From Prevotellaceae bacterium (GTDB lineage: Bacteria > Bacteroidota > Bacteroidia > Bacteroidales > UBA932), in the NCBI GenBank assembly GCA_031287815.1, contig JAITSM010000218.1, positions 1 through 5,638 of the forward strand: 5,638 bases of DNA. The letters run 5' to 3'. Under the pieces are notes generated by a model. The model was not told the origin of the DNA. It saw nothing but the letters and a program-made list of their open reading frames with translations, and searched no databases. Made by a program: the position numbers and the translations under genes. Positions 1 through 5,595 of the stretch are shown here, piece by piece; positions within the stretch are counted from its first letter, which is position 1; every line of letters starts with the position of its first letter.

Positions 1-210
1 CCCCGCAAGGCGGCGCGCCCACCCCTCAATGCGGCGCGCCCACCCCGCAAGGCGGCGCGCCCACCCCGCAAGGCGGCGCGCCCACCCCGCAAGGCGGCGC
101 GCCCACTCCGCAAGGCGGCGCGCCCACCCCGCAAGGCGGCGCGCCCACCCCGCAAGGCGGCGCGCCCACTCCGCAAGGCGGCGCGCCCATTTCGCAAGGC
201 GGCGCGCCCG
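1..210. repeat. 21-bp tandem repeat, ten copies
   Basis: Ten head-to-tail copies of a 21-bp GC-rich unit run from the window edge to 210, with no indels between copies. The array may extend further left. Copies 1, 3, 4, 5, 7 and 8 are identical. Copy 2 has two changes, copies 6 and 9 have one each, and copy 10 is the most divergent. Each unit contains the 8-bp palindrome GGCGCGCC. The period is a multiple of three, so gain or loss of a unit keeps the reading frame, as expected of a coding repeat. Confidence 0.97.
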
Positions 211-248
211 CAACGGAAGTGGGGAAACCACCAATAAATAGGAAATGA
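1..248 (+). CDS. C-terminal repeat tail of an unidentified protein (5' partial)
   Basis: An open frame enters from the left edge (first full codon at 3) and stops at TGA 246-248. It encodes ten 7-residue repeats, consensus PQGGAPT, then a short unique end, ATEVGKPPINRK. All three forward frames are open through the repeats, so openness alone proves nothing. I chose this frame because three substitutions inside the array are silent only here: CCG to CCT in copy 2, and ACC to ACT ahead of copies 6 and 9. The same changes alter residues in the other two forward frames. A terminator-like hairpin starts 12 nt after the stop. The tail is low-complexity, uncharged until its last residues, and has one Cys in copy 2. 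The protein body is outside the window, so no function can be given. The alternative is a non-coding minisatellite. Confidence 0.5.
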   Translation, partial: PQGGAPTPQCGAPTPQGGAPTPQGGAPTPQGGAPTPQGGAPTPQGGAPTPQGGAPTPQGGAPISQGGAPATEVGKPPINRK

Positions 249-260
249 ATATATTAACTT

Positions 261-284
261 AAAAAAGGGAGCCTCCTATTTTTT
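261..284 (+). terminator. Intrinsic terminator-like hairpin after the repeat-tail gene
   Basis: A GGGA/TCCT stem (267-270 with 274-277, including one G-T wobble) closes a 3-nt loop. After one A-A mismatch it is extended by an A run (261-265) pairing with a T run (279-284). The T run gives a U-tract on the + strand. It begins 12 nt after the stop codon at 246-248, which supports a + strand gene ending there. The GC stem is short, so termination may be weak. Confidence 0.5.
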
Positions 285-286
285 AT

Positions 287-300
287 GTCTGAGGTCTGAG
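287..300. repeat. Heptamer tract GTCTGAG x2
   Basis: There are two perfect, adjacent copies of GTCTGAG. This is the first of the 7-bp-period tracts that fill the spacers of the window. It lies just after the terminator-like hairpin and 4 nt before the first CTGG...CCAG palindrome. Confidence 0.8.
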
Positions 301-304
301 TTGG

Positions 305-320
305 CTGGCGCCGGAGCCAG
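305..320. repeat. CTGG...CCAG inverted repeat, copy 1
   Basis: The sequence is CTGGCGCCGGAGCCAG. The ends CTGGC and GCCAG can pair as a 5-bp stem around GCCGGA. It shares its left half with the perfect palindrome at 352-361 and its right half with the palindrome at 1306-1315. It separates two heptamer tracts. Confidence 0.7.
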
Positions 321-348
321 TAGGCAGTTTTCAGTTTGCAATAGGCAG
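321..348. repeat. Imperfect heptamer tract (TAGGCAG family), four units
   Basis: Four consecutive 7-bp units, TAGGCAG, TTTTCAG, TTTGCAA and TAGGCAG, stay in strict 7-bp phase. The outer two are identical and the inner two diverged. The tract fills the whole interval between the two CTGG...CCAG elements except for 3 nt. Confidence 0.6.
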
Positions 349-351
349 TGG

Positions 352-361
352 CTGGCGCCAG
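352..361. repeat. CTGGCGCCAG perfect palindrome, copy 2
   Basis: This is a perfect 10-bp palindrome preceded by TGG, as is copy 1. It lies 2 nt before the TTCATAA heptamers that abut the promoter-like core. It could bind a dimeric protein or mark a repeat-family boundary, but nothing in the sequence decides this. Confidence 0.7.
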
Positions 362-363
362 GG

Positions 364-384
364 TTCATAATTCATAATTCCTAA
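364..384. repeat. Heptamer tract TTCATAA, three units
   Basis: The units are TTCATAA, TTCATAA and TTCCTAA in exact 7-bp phase. They end directly at the promoter-like core at 385-403. The same heptamer, in the same orientation relative to transcription, abuts the lpxC/fabZ promoter-like core at 5488-5508. Confidence 0.85.
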
Positions 385-403
385 TTATTTTATAGCTTTG
401 CAA
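385..403 (+). promoter_or_regulatory. Bacteroidetes-type promoter for the glycosidase-queG-GSCFA cluster
   Basis: TAGCTTTG at 393-400 matches the Bacteroidetes -7 box TAnnTTTG. Transcription would start near 407, giving a leader of about 32 nt before ATG 439. No TTTG-like -33 box is visible, and its expected place is taken by TTCATAA heptamers. The 19-nt core matches the lpxC/fabZ upstream core (5469-5487, minus strand) at 16 of 19 positions. Confidence 0.6.
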
Positions 404-438
404 CGGCAAAATCATTTGCAGGGGAAAAATCTTATGGT

Positions 439-1293
439 ATGAAAAAAAGTATTTTATTTAGTATTGTTTGGATAGCCGCCATGACGCAGGCATTTGCGCA
501 ACCGGCTATCGACAGCCTCTCGAAAATCCTTGCCGGAGCTCCCTGGCAAACGAAAGAAATAGCCGGGAATATCATCTTGCGGCAAGCGCACCTTCCCCTT
601 TTCGATGCGGCGCAAAGCATCAGTATTTTGGAAATTCCCTCCAACGCCGCTGTCCGGCTGGGTATACTCGACGTGAGCGACACGCTTATCGGCGCCAGCG
701 AATTGTGTCAACAGGCGAATGCCGTCGCGGGAATCAACGCTTCTTTCTTTGATATGAAAAACGGCGGGGCGGTGGATTTCGTGCGCGTCGACGGGGCGGT
801 ACGGCACACAGCGGCAAAGGCGGCCTTTCGTAACAATGCAGCGCTGGCTATTGATTCATCCGCCGTGCGCATCTTCGCCCGCGACAGCGCCAACGCCCAA
901 TGGGAAAATTCCATTGACAGCAAAAATGTGCTGGTCGCCGGCCCGCTGATAATGAAAGACGGGCAGCCCGCCCGGTTACAGGAAAATGCGTTTAATAAAA
1001 ACCGACATCCCCGCACATTTGTTGCCACAAAAAGCAATGGCGCCGTTTTGCTGGTAGTGGTAGACGGCCGGAATGCCCGCGCCGCAGGAATGAGCATCGC
1101 CGAGCTTTACCTATTATCCAAAGCGTTGGATTGCCGCGATGCCATGAATCTTGACGGCGGCGGCTCTTCTACCATGTATGTGCGCGGCGAAAACGAAAAC
1201 GGAATAATAAATTATCCCAGCGACAACAGGCTGTTTGACCACTACGGCGAACGCCCCGTAGCGAATGTCATTTATGTAAAAGTTAAGAACTAA
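439..1293 (+). CDS. Secreted phosphodiester glycosidase family protein (NAGPA/DUF2233 domain)
   Basis: This 284-residue protein belongs to the phosphodiester glycosidase family (Pfam PF09992), whose best-known member is the mammalian mannose-6-phosphate uncovering enzyme. Residues 1-20 form a signal peptide: MKK, a hydrophobic core, then AFA before Gln21. There is no lipobox Cys, so the product is probably periplasmic or released. Family motifs follow in order: GINASFF (98-104), AGPLIM (167-172), RHPRT (189-193), VVDGR (207-211), LDGGGSSTM (238-246) and RPVAN (272-276). The Asp- and Gly-rich LDGGGSS loop is the family hallmark, and the domain looks complete. The natural substrate is unknown; family chemistry suggests a sugar-phosphodiester in envelope or host glycans. 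ATG 439 is chosen because it gives a full signal peptide. The last three codons and the stop lie inside a GTTAAGA heptamer tract. Confidence 0.88.
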   Translation: MKKSILFSIVWIAAMTQAFAQPAIDSLSKILAGAPWQTKEIAGNIILRQAHLPLFDAAQSISILEIPSNAAVRLGILDVSDTLIGASELCQQANAVAGINASFFDMKNGGAVDFVRVDGAVRHTAAKAAFRNNAALAIDSSAVRIFARDSANAQWENSIDSKNVLVAGPLIMKDGQPARLQENAFNKNRHPRTFVATKSNGAVLLVVVDGRNARAAGMSIAELYLLSKALDCRDAMNLDGGGSSTMYVRGENENGIINYPSDNRLFDHYGERPVANVIYVKVKN

Positions 1294-1304
1294 GAGTTAA
1301 GAGT
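1282..1304. repeat. Heptamer tract GTTAAGA/ACTAAGA, three units plus 2 nt
   Basis: The units GTTAAGA, ACTAAGA and GTTAAGA, then GT, run in exact 7-bp phase. The tract supplies the final Val-Lys-Asn codons and the TAA stop (1291-1293) of the glycosidase gene, so the gene end has been made or overwritten by repeat sequence. Confidence 0.8.
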
Positions 1305-1305
1305 G

Positions 1306-1315
1306 CTGGAGCCAG
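1306..1315. repeat. CTGGAGCCAG inverted repeat, copy 3
   Basis: This 10-bp element pairs CTGG with CCAG around AG and matches the right half of copy 1 (305-320) at 8 of 10 ends and core positions. It sits between the GTTAAGA and GACTCAC heptamer tracts, repeating the heptamers-palindrome-heptamers order seen at 287-384. Confidence 0.65.
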
Positions 1316-1317
1316 CC

Positions 1318-1366
1318 GACTCACGACTCACAACTAATGACTCACGACTAATGACTCACGACTCAC
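1318..1366. repeat. Heptamer tract GACTCAC/GACTAAT, seven units
   Basis: Seven consecutive 7-bp units stay in perfect phase: GACTCAC, GACTCAC, AACTAAT, GACTCAC, GACTAAT, GACTCAC, GACTCAC. A degenerate remnant may continue to about 1377. The junction between units 5 and 6 creates ATG 1351, the likely queG start. The out-of-frame ATG 1337 arises the same way between units 3 and 4. Confidence 0.9.
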
Positions 1367-2268
1367 GACAGCTCACGCAATTCATAAAGCAAACGGCAGC
1401 CGAAGCGGGCTTTGACGCCTGCGGCATCGCGGCGGCCACTGTCCTGGAAACGGAGGCAATGCACCTGGACAGCTGGCTGGCGGCGGGCTGTCATGCCGGA
1501 ATGGCTTATATGGCGCGAAATGTGGCGAAGCGCGCCAACCCTGCGCTGCTGGTCGAAAATGCCCGGTCGGTAGCCGTAATGCTCTTGAACTATAAACCGC
1601 CGCAACGGCAACCCGCCTCCGCCCCCCAAGTCGCTTACTATGCTTACGGCGTGGATTACCACGATTACATCCGGGAAAAATTGGCGGCGGTGATTGCGGC
1701 AGTAAAAACCGTAGCGCCCGAAACCGCTATCCGCGGGTTTGTGGATACCGCGCCGGTGCTGGAGAAAGCGTGGGCTGTGCGCGCCGGATTGGGCTGGATC
1801 GGAAAAAACAATTTGCTGATTTCTCCCACCTTGGGTTCCTTCACGTTTATAGCTACCCTGATGCTGGATGCGCCATTGGAATATGCCACGCAGCAGGAAA
1901 AAAACCGTTGCGGGAAATGCACGCGGTGCATAGACGCCTGCCCCGGCAGGGCGTTGCAGCCATACCGGTTGAATGCGCACCGTTGTATTTCGTACCACAA
2001 TAAACGCAAGGGCAAAAACGGCGTGCCGCTGGAAAATTATTGCTTCGGTTGCGATTATTGCCAGCTGGCGTGCCCATGGAATGAAAAAACGCCCCCGCAC
2101 CGGATGAACCGCTGGACGATTCCCGAAATAGTAAACTTCTCCGCCGGCGATTGGGAGCGCTTGGACGAACCGGCTTTTAATACTATCTTTGCAAGGTCGG
2201 CGTTGCAAGACGTCGGTTTTGCGAAACTGAAAGCCAATTTGAATGTATGCACTGGCAAACCCTCATAA
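1351..2268 (+). CDS. queG: Epoxyqueuosine reductase QueG (short form)
   Basis: QueG is a cytoplasmic cobalamin- and Fe-S-dependent enzyme. It reduces epoxyqueuosine to queuosine at the wobble position of GUN-anticodon tRNAs, the last step of the pathway. From ATG 1351 the protein has 305 residues. The N-terminal part (to about residue 185) carries VDTAPVLEKAW (131-141), which holds the conserved Asp, and GLGWIGKNN (146-154). A double [4Fe-4S] region follows: Cys 187, 190, 193 and 197, then Cys 231, 234, 237 and 241, with the CISYHNKRKG stretch (212-221) between. The protein is shorter than the roughly 380-residue E. coli and Bacillus forms and lacks their C-terminal HEAT-like extension. A GTG at 1303 would add 16 residues encoded almost wholly by repeats. 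I prefer ATG 1351, which starts just ahead of the conserved N-terminal helix. The gene is 57 nt downstream of the glycosidase gene and overlaps the next gene. Confidence 0.93.
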   Translation: MTHDSRQLTQFIKQTAAEAGFDACGIAAATVLETEAMHLDSWLAAGCHAGMAYMARNVAKRANPALLVENARSVAVMLLNYKPPQRQPASAPQVAYYAYGVDYHDYIREKLAAVIAAVKTVAPETAIRGFVDTAPVLEKAWAVRAGLGWIGKNNLLISPTLGSFTFIATLMLDAPLEYATQQEKNRCGKCTRCIDACPGRALQPYRLNAHRCISYHNKRKGKNGVPLENYCFGCDYCQLACPWNEKTPPHRMNRWTIPEIVNFSAGDWERLDEPAFNTIFARSALQDVGFAKLKANLNVCTGKPS

Positions 2269-3182
2269 CGATTCCCGCCTTTCCGGAATTGATGAATTAC
2301 CGCACCCCGGCGCTGTTCATCGGCTCCTGCTTTGCTTCCCACATGGGCGAAGCCATGCGGAAACGTAAATTCCCGGTAACGATCAATCCCTTTGGCGCAG
2401 CCTATAATCCGGTATCGGTGGTGCAGGCGTTGCAACGGCTGCGCCACGGAACGCTGTTTGAAGAAAAAGACCTGGTCTGTAGAAACGGGCTGTGGACAAC
2501 GTTTGCGCACCACAGCAGTTTTTCGCATCCCGACGCCGCCGTTTTCCTGCAACAGGCGAACGGGGCTTTGCAAAAGGGGCGGGAGGCTTTTCTCCGCGCC
2601 TCGTTTGTAGTGGTAAGCTGGGGTACGCCGCGGGCTTACCGGCATAAGGAAAGAAATATCGTTGTGGCAAATTGCCATAAATTCCCTGCCGCCGATTTTG
2701 AGCGCATTTCCCTTTCGGCGGAAGAAACGGCAGACCTGTTTGCCGAAGAAATGGCCGCCGCCCCTTTGCGTACGTGGATTTTCACGGTCAGCCCTGTTCG
2801 CCACTGGAAAGACGGCGCGCACGAAAACCAGTTGGGCAAAGCCCGCCTGTTGCTTGCTGTCGAAAAGTTGCAGCAACGGTTTCCCAACGCCCGGTATTTT
2901 CCCGCTTATGAAATTATGATGGACGAGCTGCGCGATTACCGCTTTTATGCGGAGGATATGCTGCATCCTTCCGCGCAGGCGATAGACTATATCTGGCAAC
3001 GCTTTTCGGAAGCGGCATTAGACGGCGGCGCAAAGGAAATGATGCGCGAAGTAGAAAAAATCCTCGCTGCCCAGCAGCACCGCCCGCTGCATGAAAACAC
3101 CGCAGCACACCGGGAATTTATAACGGATTTACAACAAAAAATACAGGATTTTTCGGCGCGTTACCCGTTTATCAGCCTGTAG
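2247..3182 (+). CDS. GSCFA domain-containing protein (SGNH-hydrolase-like)
   Basis: This 311-residue protein carries the family name motif GSCFA at 26-30, after a short strand-forming N-terminus typical of the family (PF08885). Other conserved segments are FTVSPVRHWKDG (179-190), HENQLGKA (192-199) and EDMLHPS (236-242). The Ser in GSCFA and the Asp/His of DMLHPS resemble blocks I and V of SGNH/GDSL esterases, so a hydrolase role is plausible. The substrate is unknown and GSCFA proteins are poorly characterised. There is no signal peptide or membrane segment, suggesting a cytoplasmic location. ATG 2247 lies 22 nt inside the end of queG in another frame, which points to translational coupling. 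A long C-terminal helical region (about 245-302) closes the protein. Its TAG stop is 3 bp from the opposing lpxA stop. Confidence 0.85.
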   Translation: MHWQTLITIPAFPELMNYRTPALFIGSCFASHMGEAMRKRKFPVTINPFGAAYNPVSVVQALQRLRHGTLFEEKDLVCRNGLWTTFAHHSSFSHPDAAVFLQQANGALQKGREAFLRASFVVVSWGTPRAYRHKERNIVVANCHKFPAADFERISLSAEETADLFAEEMAAAPLRTWIFTVSPVRHWKDGAHENQLGKARLLLAVEKLQQRFPNARYFPAYEIMMDELRDYRFYAEDMLHPSAQAIDYIWQRFSEAALDGGAKEMMREVEKILAAQQHRPLHENTAAHREFITDLQQKIQDFSARYPFISL

Positions 3183-3185
3183 GGA

Positions 3186-3980
3186 TTATTCGTCCAGCCC
3201 GCCGGTCAGCGCGCTTTTGATGATGCCGCGTTTGGACGAGCGGATGAAATTTAAAATCGTATCGCGTTCCGGCGTAGCCGCCACCGTATCTTCGATTTTC
3301 TTGCATGCATCGGAAATGTTGAACCCGCCGCCGTAAATGATTTTATAGATATTGCTTATTTCCTGGATTTGCTCATTGCTGAACCCCCGCCGCCGCAAAC
3401 CGATAATATTTATGCCGCCGAAAGCCAGCGGGCGGTGCCCCGCCAAAATGTACGGAGGCACGTCTTTGCCAATAAGCGAGCCGCCGGAGAGCATGGAATG
3501 AGCGCCGATACGCGTGAACTGGTGCGCAGAAGAATTGCCGCCGATAATAGCCCAGTCTTCCACGATTGTTTCGCCGGCAATCCCCACGTAGCTTACCAGA
3601 ACTACATTATCGCCCACTTCACAGTCGTGAGCGATGTGTACGTACGACATGATAAGGGCGTTGTTCCCGATGCGCGTAATGCCTTTGTTGCTGGCTTTTG
3701 TTCCGCGATTGATGGTAGCGCATTCGCGGATAACCGTATTGTCGCCTATTTCTACATACGTTACCTCGCCTTGAAATTTCAAGTCTTGCGGCGTGGCGCC
3801 GATCACCGCGCCGGGAAATATTTGACAGCCCCTGCCGATTTTCACATAATCCATTATTGTTACGTTCGGCCAGATCTGGGTGTTATCGCCAATTTCTACA
3901 TTTTCTGCAATGGTGGTAAATGCGCCTACCGTTACATTTTTTCCTAATTGGGCGTGGGGGTGGATTTGATTTAAATTCAT
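3186..3980 (-). CDS. lpxA: UDP-N-acetylglucosamine acyltransferase LpxA
   Basis: LpxA transfers (R)-3-hydroxyacyl from ACP to the 3-OH of UDP-GlcNAc, the first step of lipid A synthesis, in the cytoplasm. The 264-residue product shows left-handed beta-helix hexapeptide repeats over about residues 5-180 and the LpxA C-terminal helical region. HIAHDC (115-120) carries the catalytic His118 (E. coli His125). QDLK (65-68) supplies the E. coli Lys76 equivalent and AHQF (152-155) the His160 equivalent. GLRRRGFS (194-201) is the Arg204 region. The residue matching E. coli Gly173, the acyl-length ruler, is still Gly (166), consistent with long acyl chains. The position of E. coli His144 is Glu137. I chose ATG 3980; a TTG at 3992 would add four residues. 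The gene follows lpxC/fabZ after 48 nt, probably on one transcript. Confidence 0.95.
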   Translation of the reverse strand: MNLNQIHPHAQLGKNVTVGAFTTIAENVEIGDNTQIWPNVTIMDYVKIGRGCQIFPGAVIGATPQDLKFQGEVTYVEIGDNTVIRECATINRGTKASNKGITRIGNNALIMSYVHIAHDCEVGDNVVLVSYVGIAGETIVEDWAIIGGNSSAHQFTRIGAHSMLSGGSLIGKDVPPYILAGHRPLAFGGINIIGLRRRGFSNEQIQEISNIYKIIYGGGFNISDACKKIEDTVAATPERDTILNFIRSSKRGIIKSALTGGLDE

Positions 3981-4028
3981 AGTTGTTTTCAATGAAAGGT
4001 ACAGGGGGCGAAAGAAGGCGCCGTTTGT

Positions 4029-5435
4029 TTATTGCCGGCTTTGTTTATTGTGTACAATCTGCGCCATCAGTTCCCCTTCGGTAGCCAGCGTATCGCCGAC
4101 GAACGCTTGCCCCAGCATGTTTACAATGCCGCGCCGGATAGGCTCCAGCAGTTCCAGTTTAAATATTAACGTGTCGCCGGGAACGATTTTGCGTTTGAAT
4201 TTCACTTTATCTATTTTTATAAAATAGGTGGAATAATTTTCGGGGTCATCTACGGCGCTAAGCGCTAAAATGCCGCCGACCTGCGCCATTGCTTCAATCA
4301 CCAGAACGCCCGGCATGACCGGCTCTTCGGGGAAATGCCCTACAAAAAACGGTTCGTTCATCGTGACGTTTTTTATGCCGATAACGTATTCATTGGTGCG
4401 GTGCAGGATTTTGTCGACCAGCAAAAACGGCGGGCGGTGGGGCAACAGTTTGCGGATGCCGTTAATGTCCACCAGCGGCTCTTCATTCGGGTTGTAGCGG
4501 GGCGCTACCGGTTTCAAGGCTTCCCGTTTGGCTAATTTGCGCAGTGTCCGGGCTACTTCCGTATTGATTTGATGCCCCGGCTTGGTGGCAATCACTTTTC
4601 CCCTTATCGGGAAACCAATCAGGGCAAGGTCGCCCATGAGGTCAAGCAGTTTGTGGCGGGCGATTTCATTCGGGAAGCGCAATTCCAGGTTATTCAGGTA
4701 CCCGGCAGGAAGGCGCTCCACCGTTGGTTTGTTGAACAACTCGGCTACATGGTGCAACTCTTCCGGCGTTACCGGTTTTTCTACAATCACAATGGCATTT
4801 TCCAAATCGCCGCCTTTGATGAGGTTGTTCTTGAACAGCGGCTCCAGTTCGTGGAAAAACACGAACGTGCGGCATGGCGCTACTTCCGCCGTAAAATCTT
4901 TTATGTTATTCAACCGCGCATATTGGTTGCCTACCACCTGCGAATTGTAATCAATCATCAGGTCAATGCTGAAATCCTGGTCGGGCAGGAATACAATTTC
5001 CTTGTTGTTCTGTTCGTCGCGGTATACAAACTTTTCGCGTATTTCAAAGATAAACCGTTTTTCGTCCTGTTCTTTCAACCCTGCTTGCGCAAAGGCTTCC
5101 GCATATTGTCGGGCGCTGCCGTCGAGCACGGGCGCTTCGGCGGCATTGATTTTTACCAGCGCATTATCGATTTCCATTCCCAGAAAACTCGCCATGAGAT
5201 GTTCAATAGTGCAGATGCGGGCGTCGTTATGCGCTAAGGTCGTACCGCGCGCCGTAGCCGACACGTAGTCGGCAATAGCGTCCATCGTGGGTTGGCCGGG
5301 AAGGTCTGTCCGTTGAAATTTTATTCCGTGATTTGCCGGCGCGGGACATACGGTCATTTCTACTTCTGCGCCCGTATGTAATCCTTTTCCTGAGAAGGTT
5401 ACTTCATGGTTCAGGGTATGCTGTTTTTGCTGCAT
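4029..5435 (-). CDS. lpxC/fabZ: Bifunctional LpxC/FabZ: UDP-3-O-acyl-GlcNAc deacetylase and 3-hydroxyacyl-ACP dehydratase
   Basis: This 468-residue fusion protein is cytoplasmic. LpxC (about 1-305) is the zinc deacetylase that commits UDP-3-O-acyl-GlcNAc to lipid A. Its zinc ligands are His79 in TIEHL (E. coli His79), His261 and Asp265 in HKLLD (E. coli His238 and Asp242). His288 in KPGH matches catalytic His265, and Glu78 is also kept. PCRTF (187-191) marks the active-site Thr region. A linker of about 15 residues rich in Pro, Asn and Glu leads to FabZ (about 322-465), which dehydrates 3-hydroxyacyl-ACP. Its catalytic His367 lies in GHFPEEP and Glu381 in VIEAMAQ. LPHRPPFLLVD (330-340) is a FabZ signature. 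Both active sites look intact. The fusion is typical of Bacteroidetes. ATG 5435 is preceded by a good -7 box, with a predicted leader of about 30 nt. No lpxD is visible upstream. Confidence 0.97.
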   Translation of the reverse strand: MQQKQHTLNHEVTFSGKGLHTGAEVEMTVCPAPANHGIKFQRTDLPGQPTMDAIADYVSATARGTTLAHNDARICTIEHLMASFLGMEIDNALVKINAAEAPVLDGSARQYAEAFAQAGLKEQDEKRFIFEIREKFVYRDEQNNKEIVFLPDQDFSIDLMIDYNSQVVGNQYARLNNIKDFTAEVAPCRTFVFFHELEPLFKNNLIKGGDLENAIVIVEKPVTPEELHHVAELFNKPTVERLPAGYLNNLELRFPNEIARHKLLDLMGDLALIGFPIRGKVIATKPGHQINTEVARTLRKLAKREALKPVAPRYNPNEEPLVDINGIRKLLPHRPPFLLVDKILHRTNEYVIGIKNVTMNEPFFVGHFPEEPVMPGVLVIEAMAQVGGILALSAVDDPENYSTYFIKIDKVKFKRKIVPGDTLIFKLELLEPIRRGIVNMLGQAFVGDTLATEGELMAQIVHNKQSRQ

Positions 5436-5468
5436 GCGTTTAAAGATAAGTTAAAAAAAGGTTTTTGT

Positions 5469-5487
5469 TTGCAAAAGTACAAAATAA
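5469..5487 (-). promoter_or_regulatory. Bacteroidetes-type promoter for lpxC/fabZ-lpxA
   Basis: Read on the minus strand, TACTTTTG (5479-5472) fits the -7 consensus TAnnTTTG. Initiation would fall near 5465, about 30 nt before ATG 5435. There is no recognisable TTTG -33 box; heptamers CTCATAC, TTCATAA and TTCATAA occupy that position and abut the core. The core resembles 385-403, differing only at three positions in and around the variable bases of the box. Confidence 0.65.
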
Positions 5488-5508
5488 TTATGAATTATGA
5501 AGTATGAG
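5488..5508. repeat. Heptamer tract TTCATAA (minus strand), three units
   Basis: On the minus strand the units are CTCATAC, TTCATAA and TTCATAA in exact 7-bp phase, ending at the lpxC/fabZ promoter-like core. It is the same heptamer, with the same orientation to transcription, as at 364-384. Confidence 0.85.
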
Positions 5509-5595
5509 GGAGGAAGGGGCAGGGTCAACGCATTTAGATTTTGATAAGTTCTAAGAGGAACTCCTTGCTCCACTTTTTTTAGTTGAAAGTGGAAA
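5509..5595. other. Spacer with two small inverted repeats between heptamer tracts
   Basis: This block lies between two heptamer tracts upstream of lpxC/fabZ. It contains AGTTC/GAACT (5547-5551 with 5558-5562, 6-nt loop) and CCACTTT/AAAGTGG (5570-5576 with 5586-5592, 9-nt loop). Neither stem is followed by a T run on the + strand, so neither reads as a terminator there. No credible gene is present. Confidence 0.45.

Noticed and set aside
1..210. The 21-bp array as a CRISPR
   Set aside because: The copies are directly adjacent with no spacers, and no cas gene is in view.
29..241. A 70-residue Arg/His/Ala-rich reading frame starting at ATG 29
   Set aside because: Its ATG exists only because copy 2 of the 21-bp repeat has a substitution. 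The frame is a shifted reading of the array, and the substitutions between copies change its residues rather than being silent.
1303..1350. GTG 1303 as the queG start
   Set aside because: It would add 16 residues encoded by the CTGGAGCCAG element and heptamers, with no resemblance to QueG N-termini. ATG 1351 lies at the normal place.
3136..3155. A/T-only inverted repeat near the end of the GSCFA gene as a terminator for lpxA
   Set aside because: The stem has no GC pairs at its core and lies inside coding sequence, so it is expected by chance.
3981..3992. TTG 3992 as the lpxA start
   Set aside because: It adds only Leu(Met)-Lys-Thr-Thr ahead of a proper ATG, with no support for a rare start codon.
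4569..5237. A 222-residue + strand frame opposite lpxC/fabZ
   Set aside because: It is an antisense shadow of a strongly recognised gene, with no family features and no promoter.
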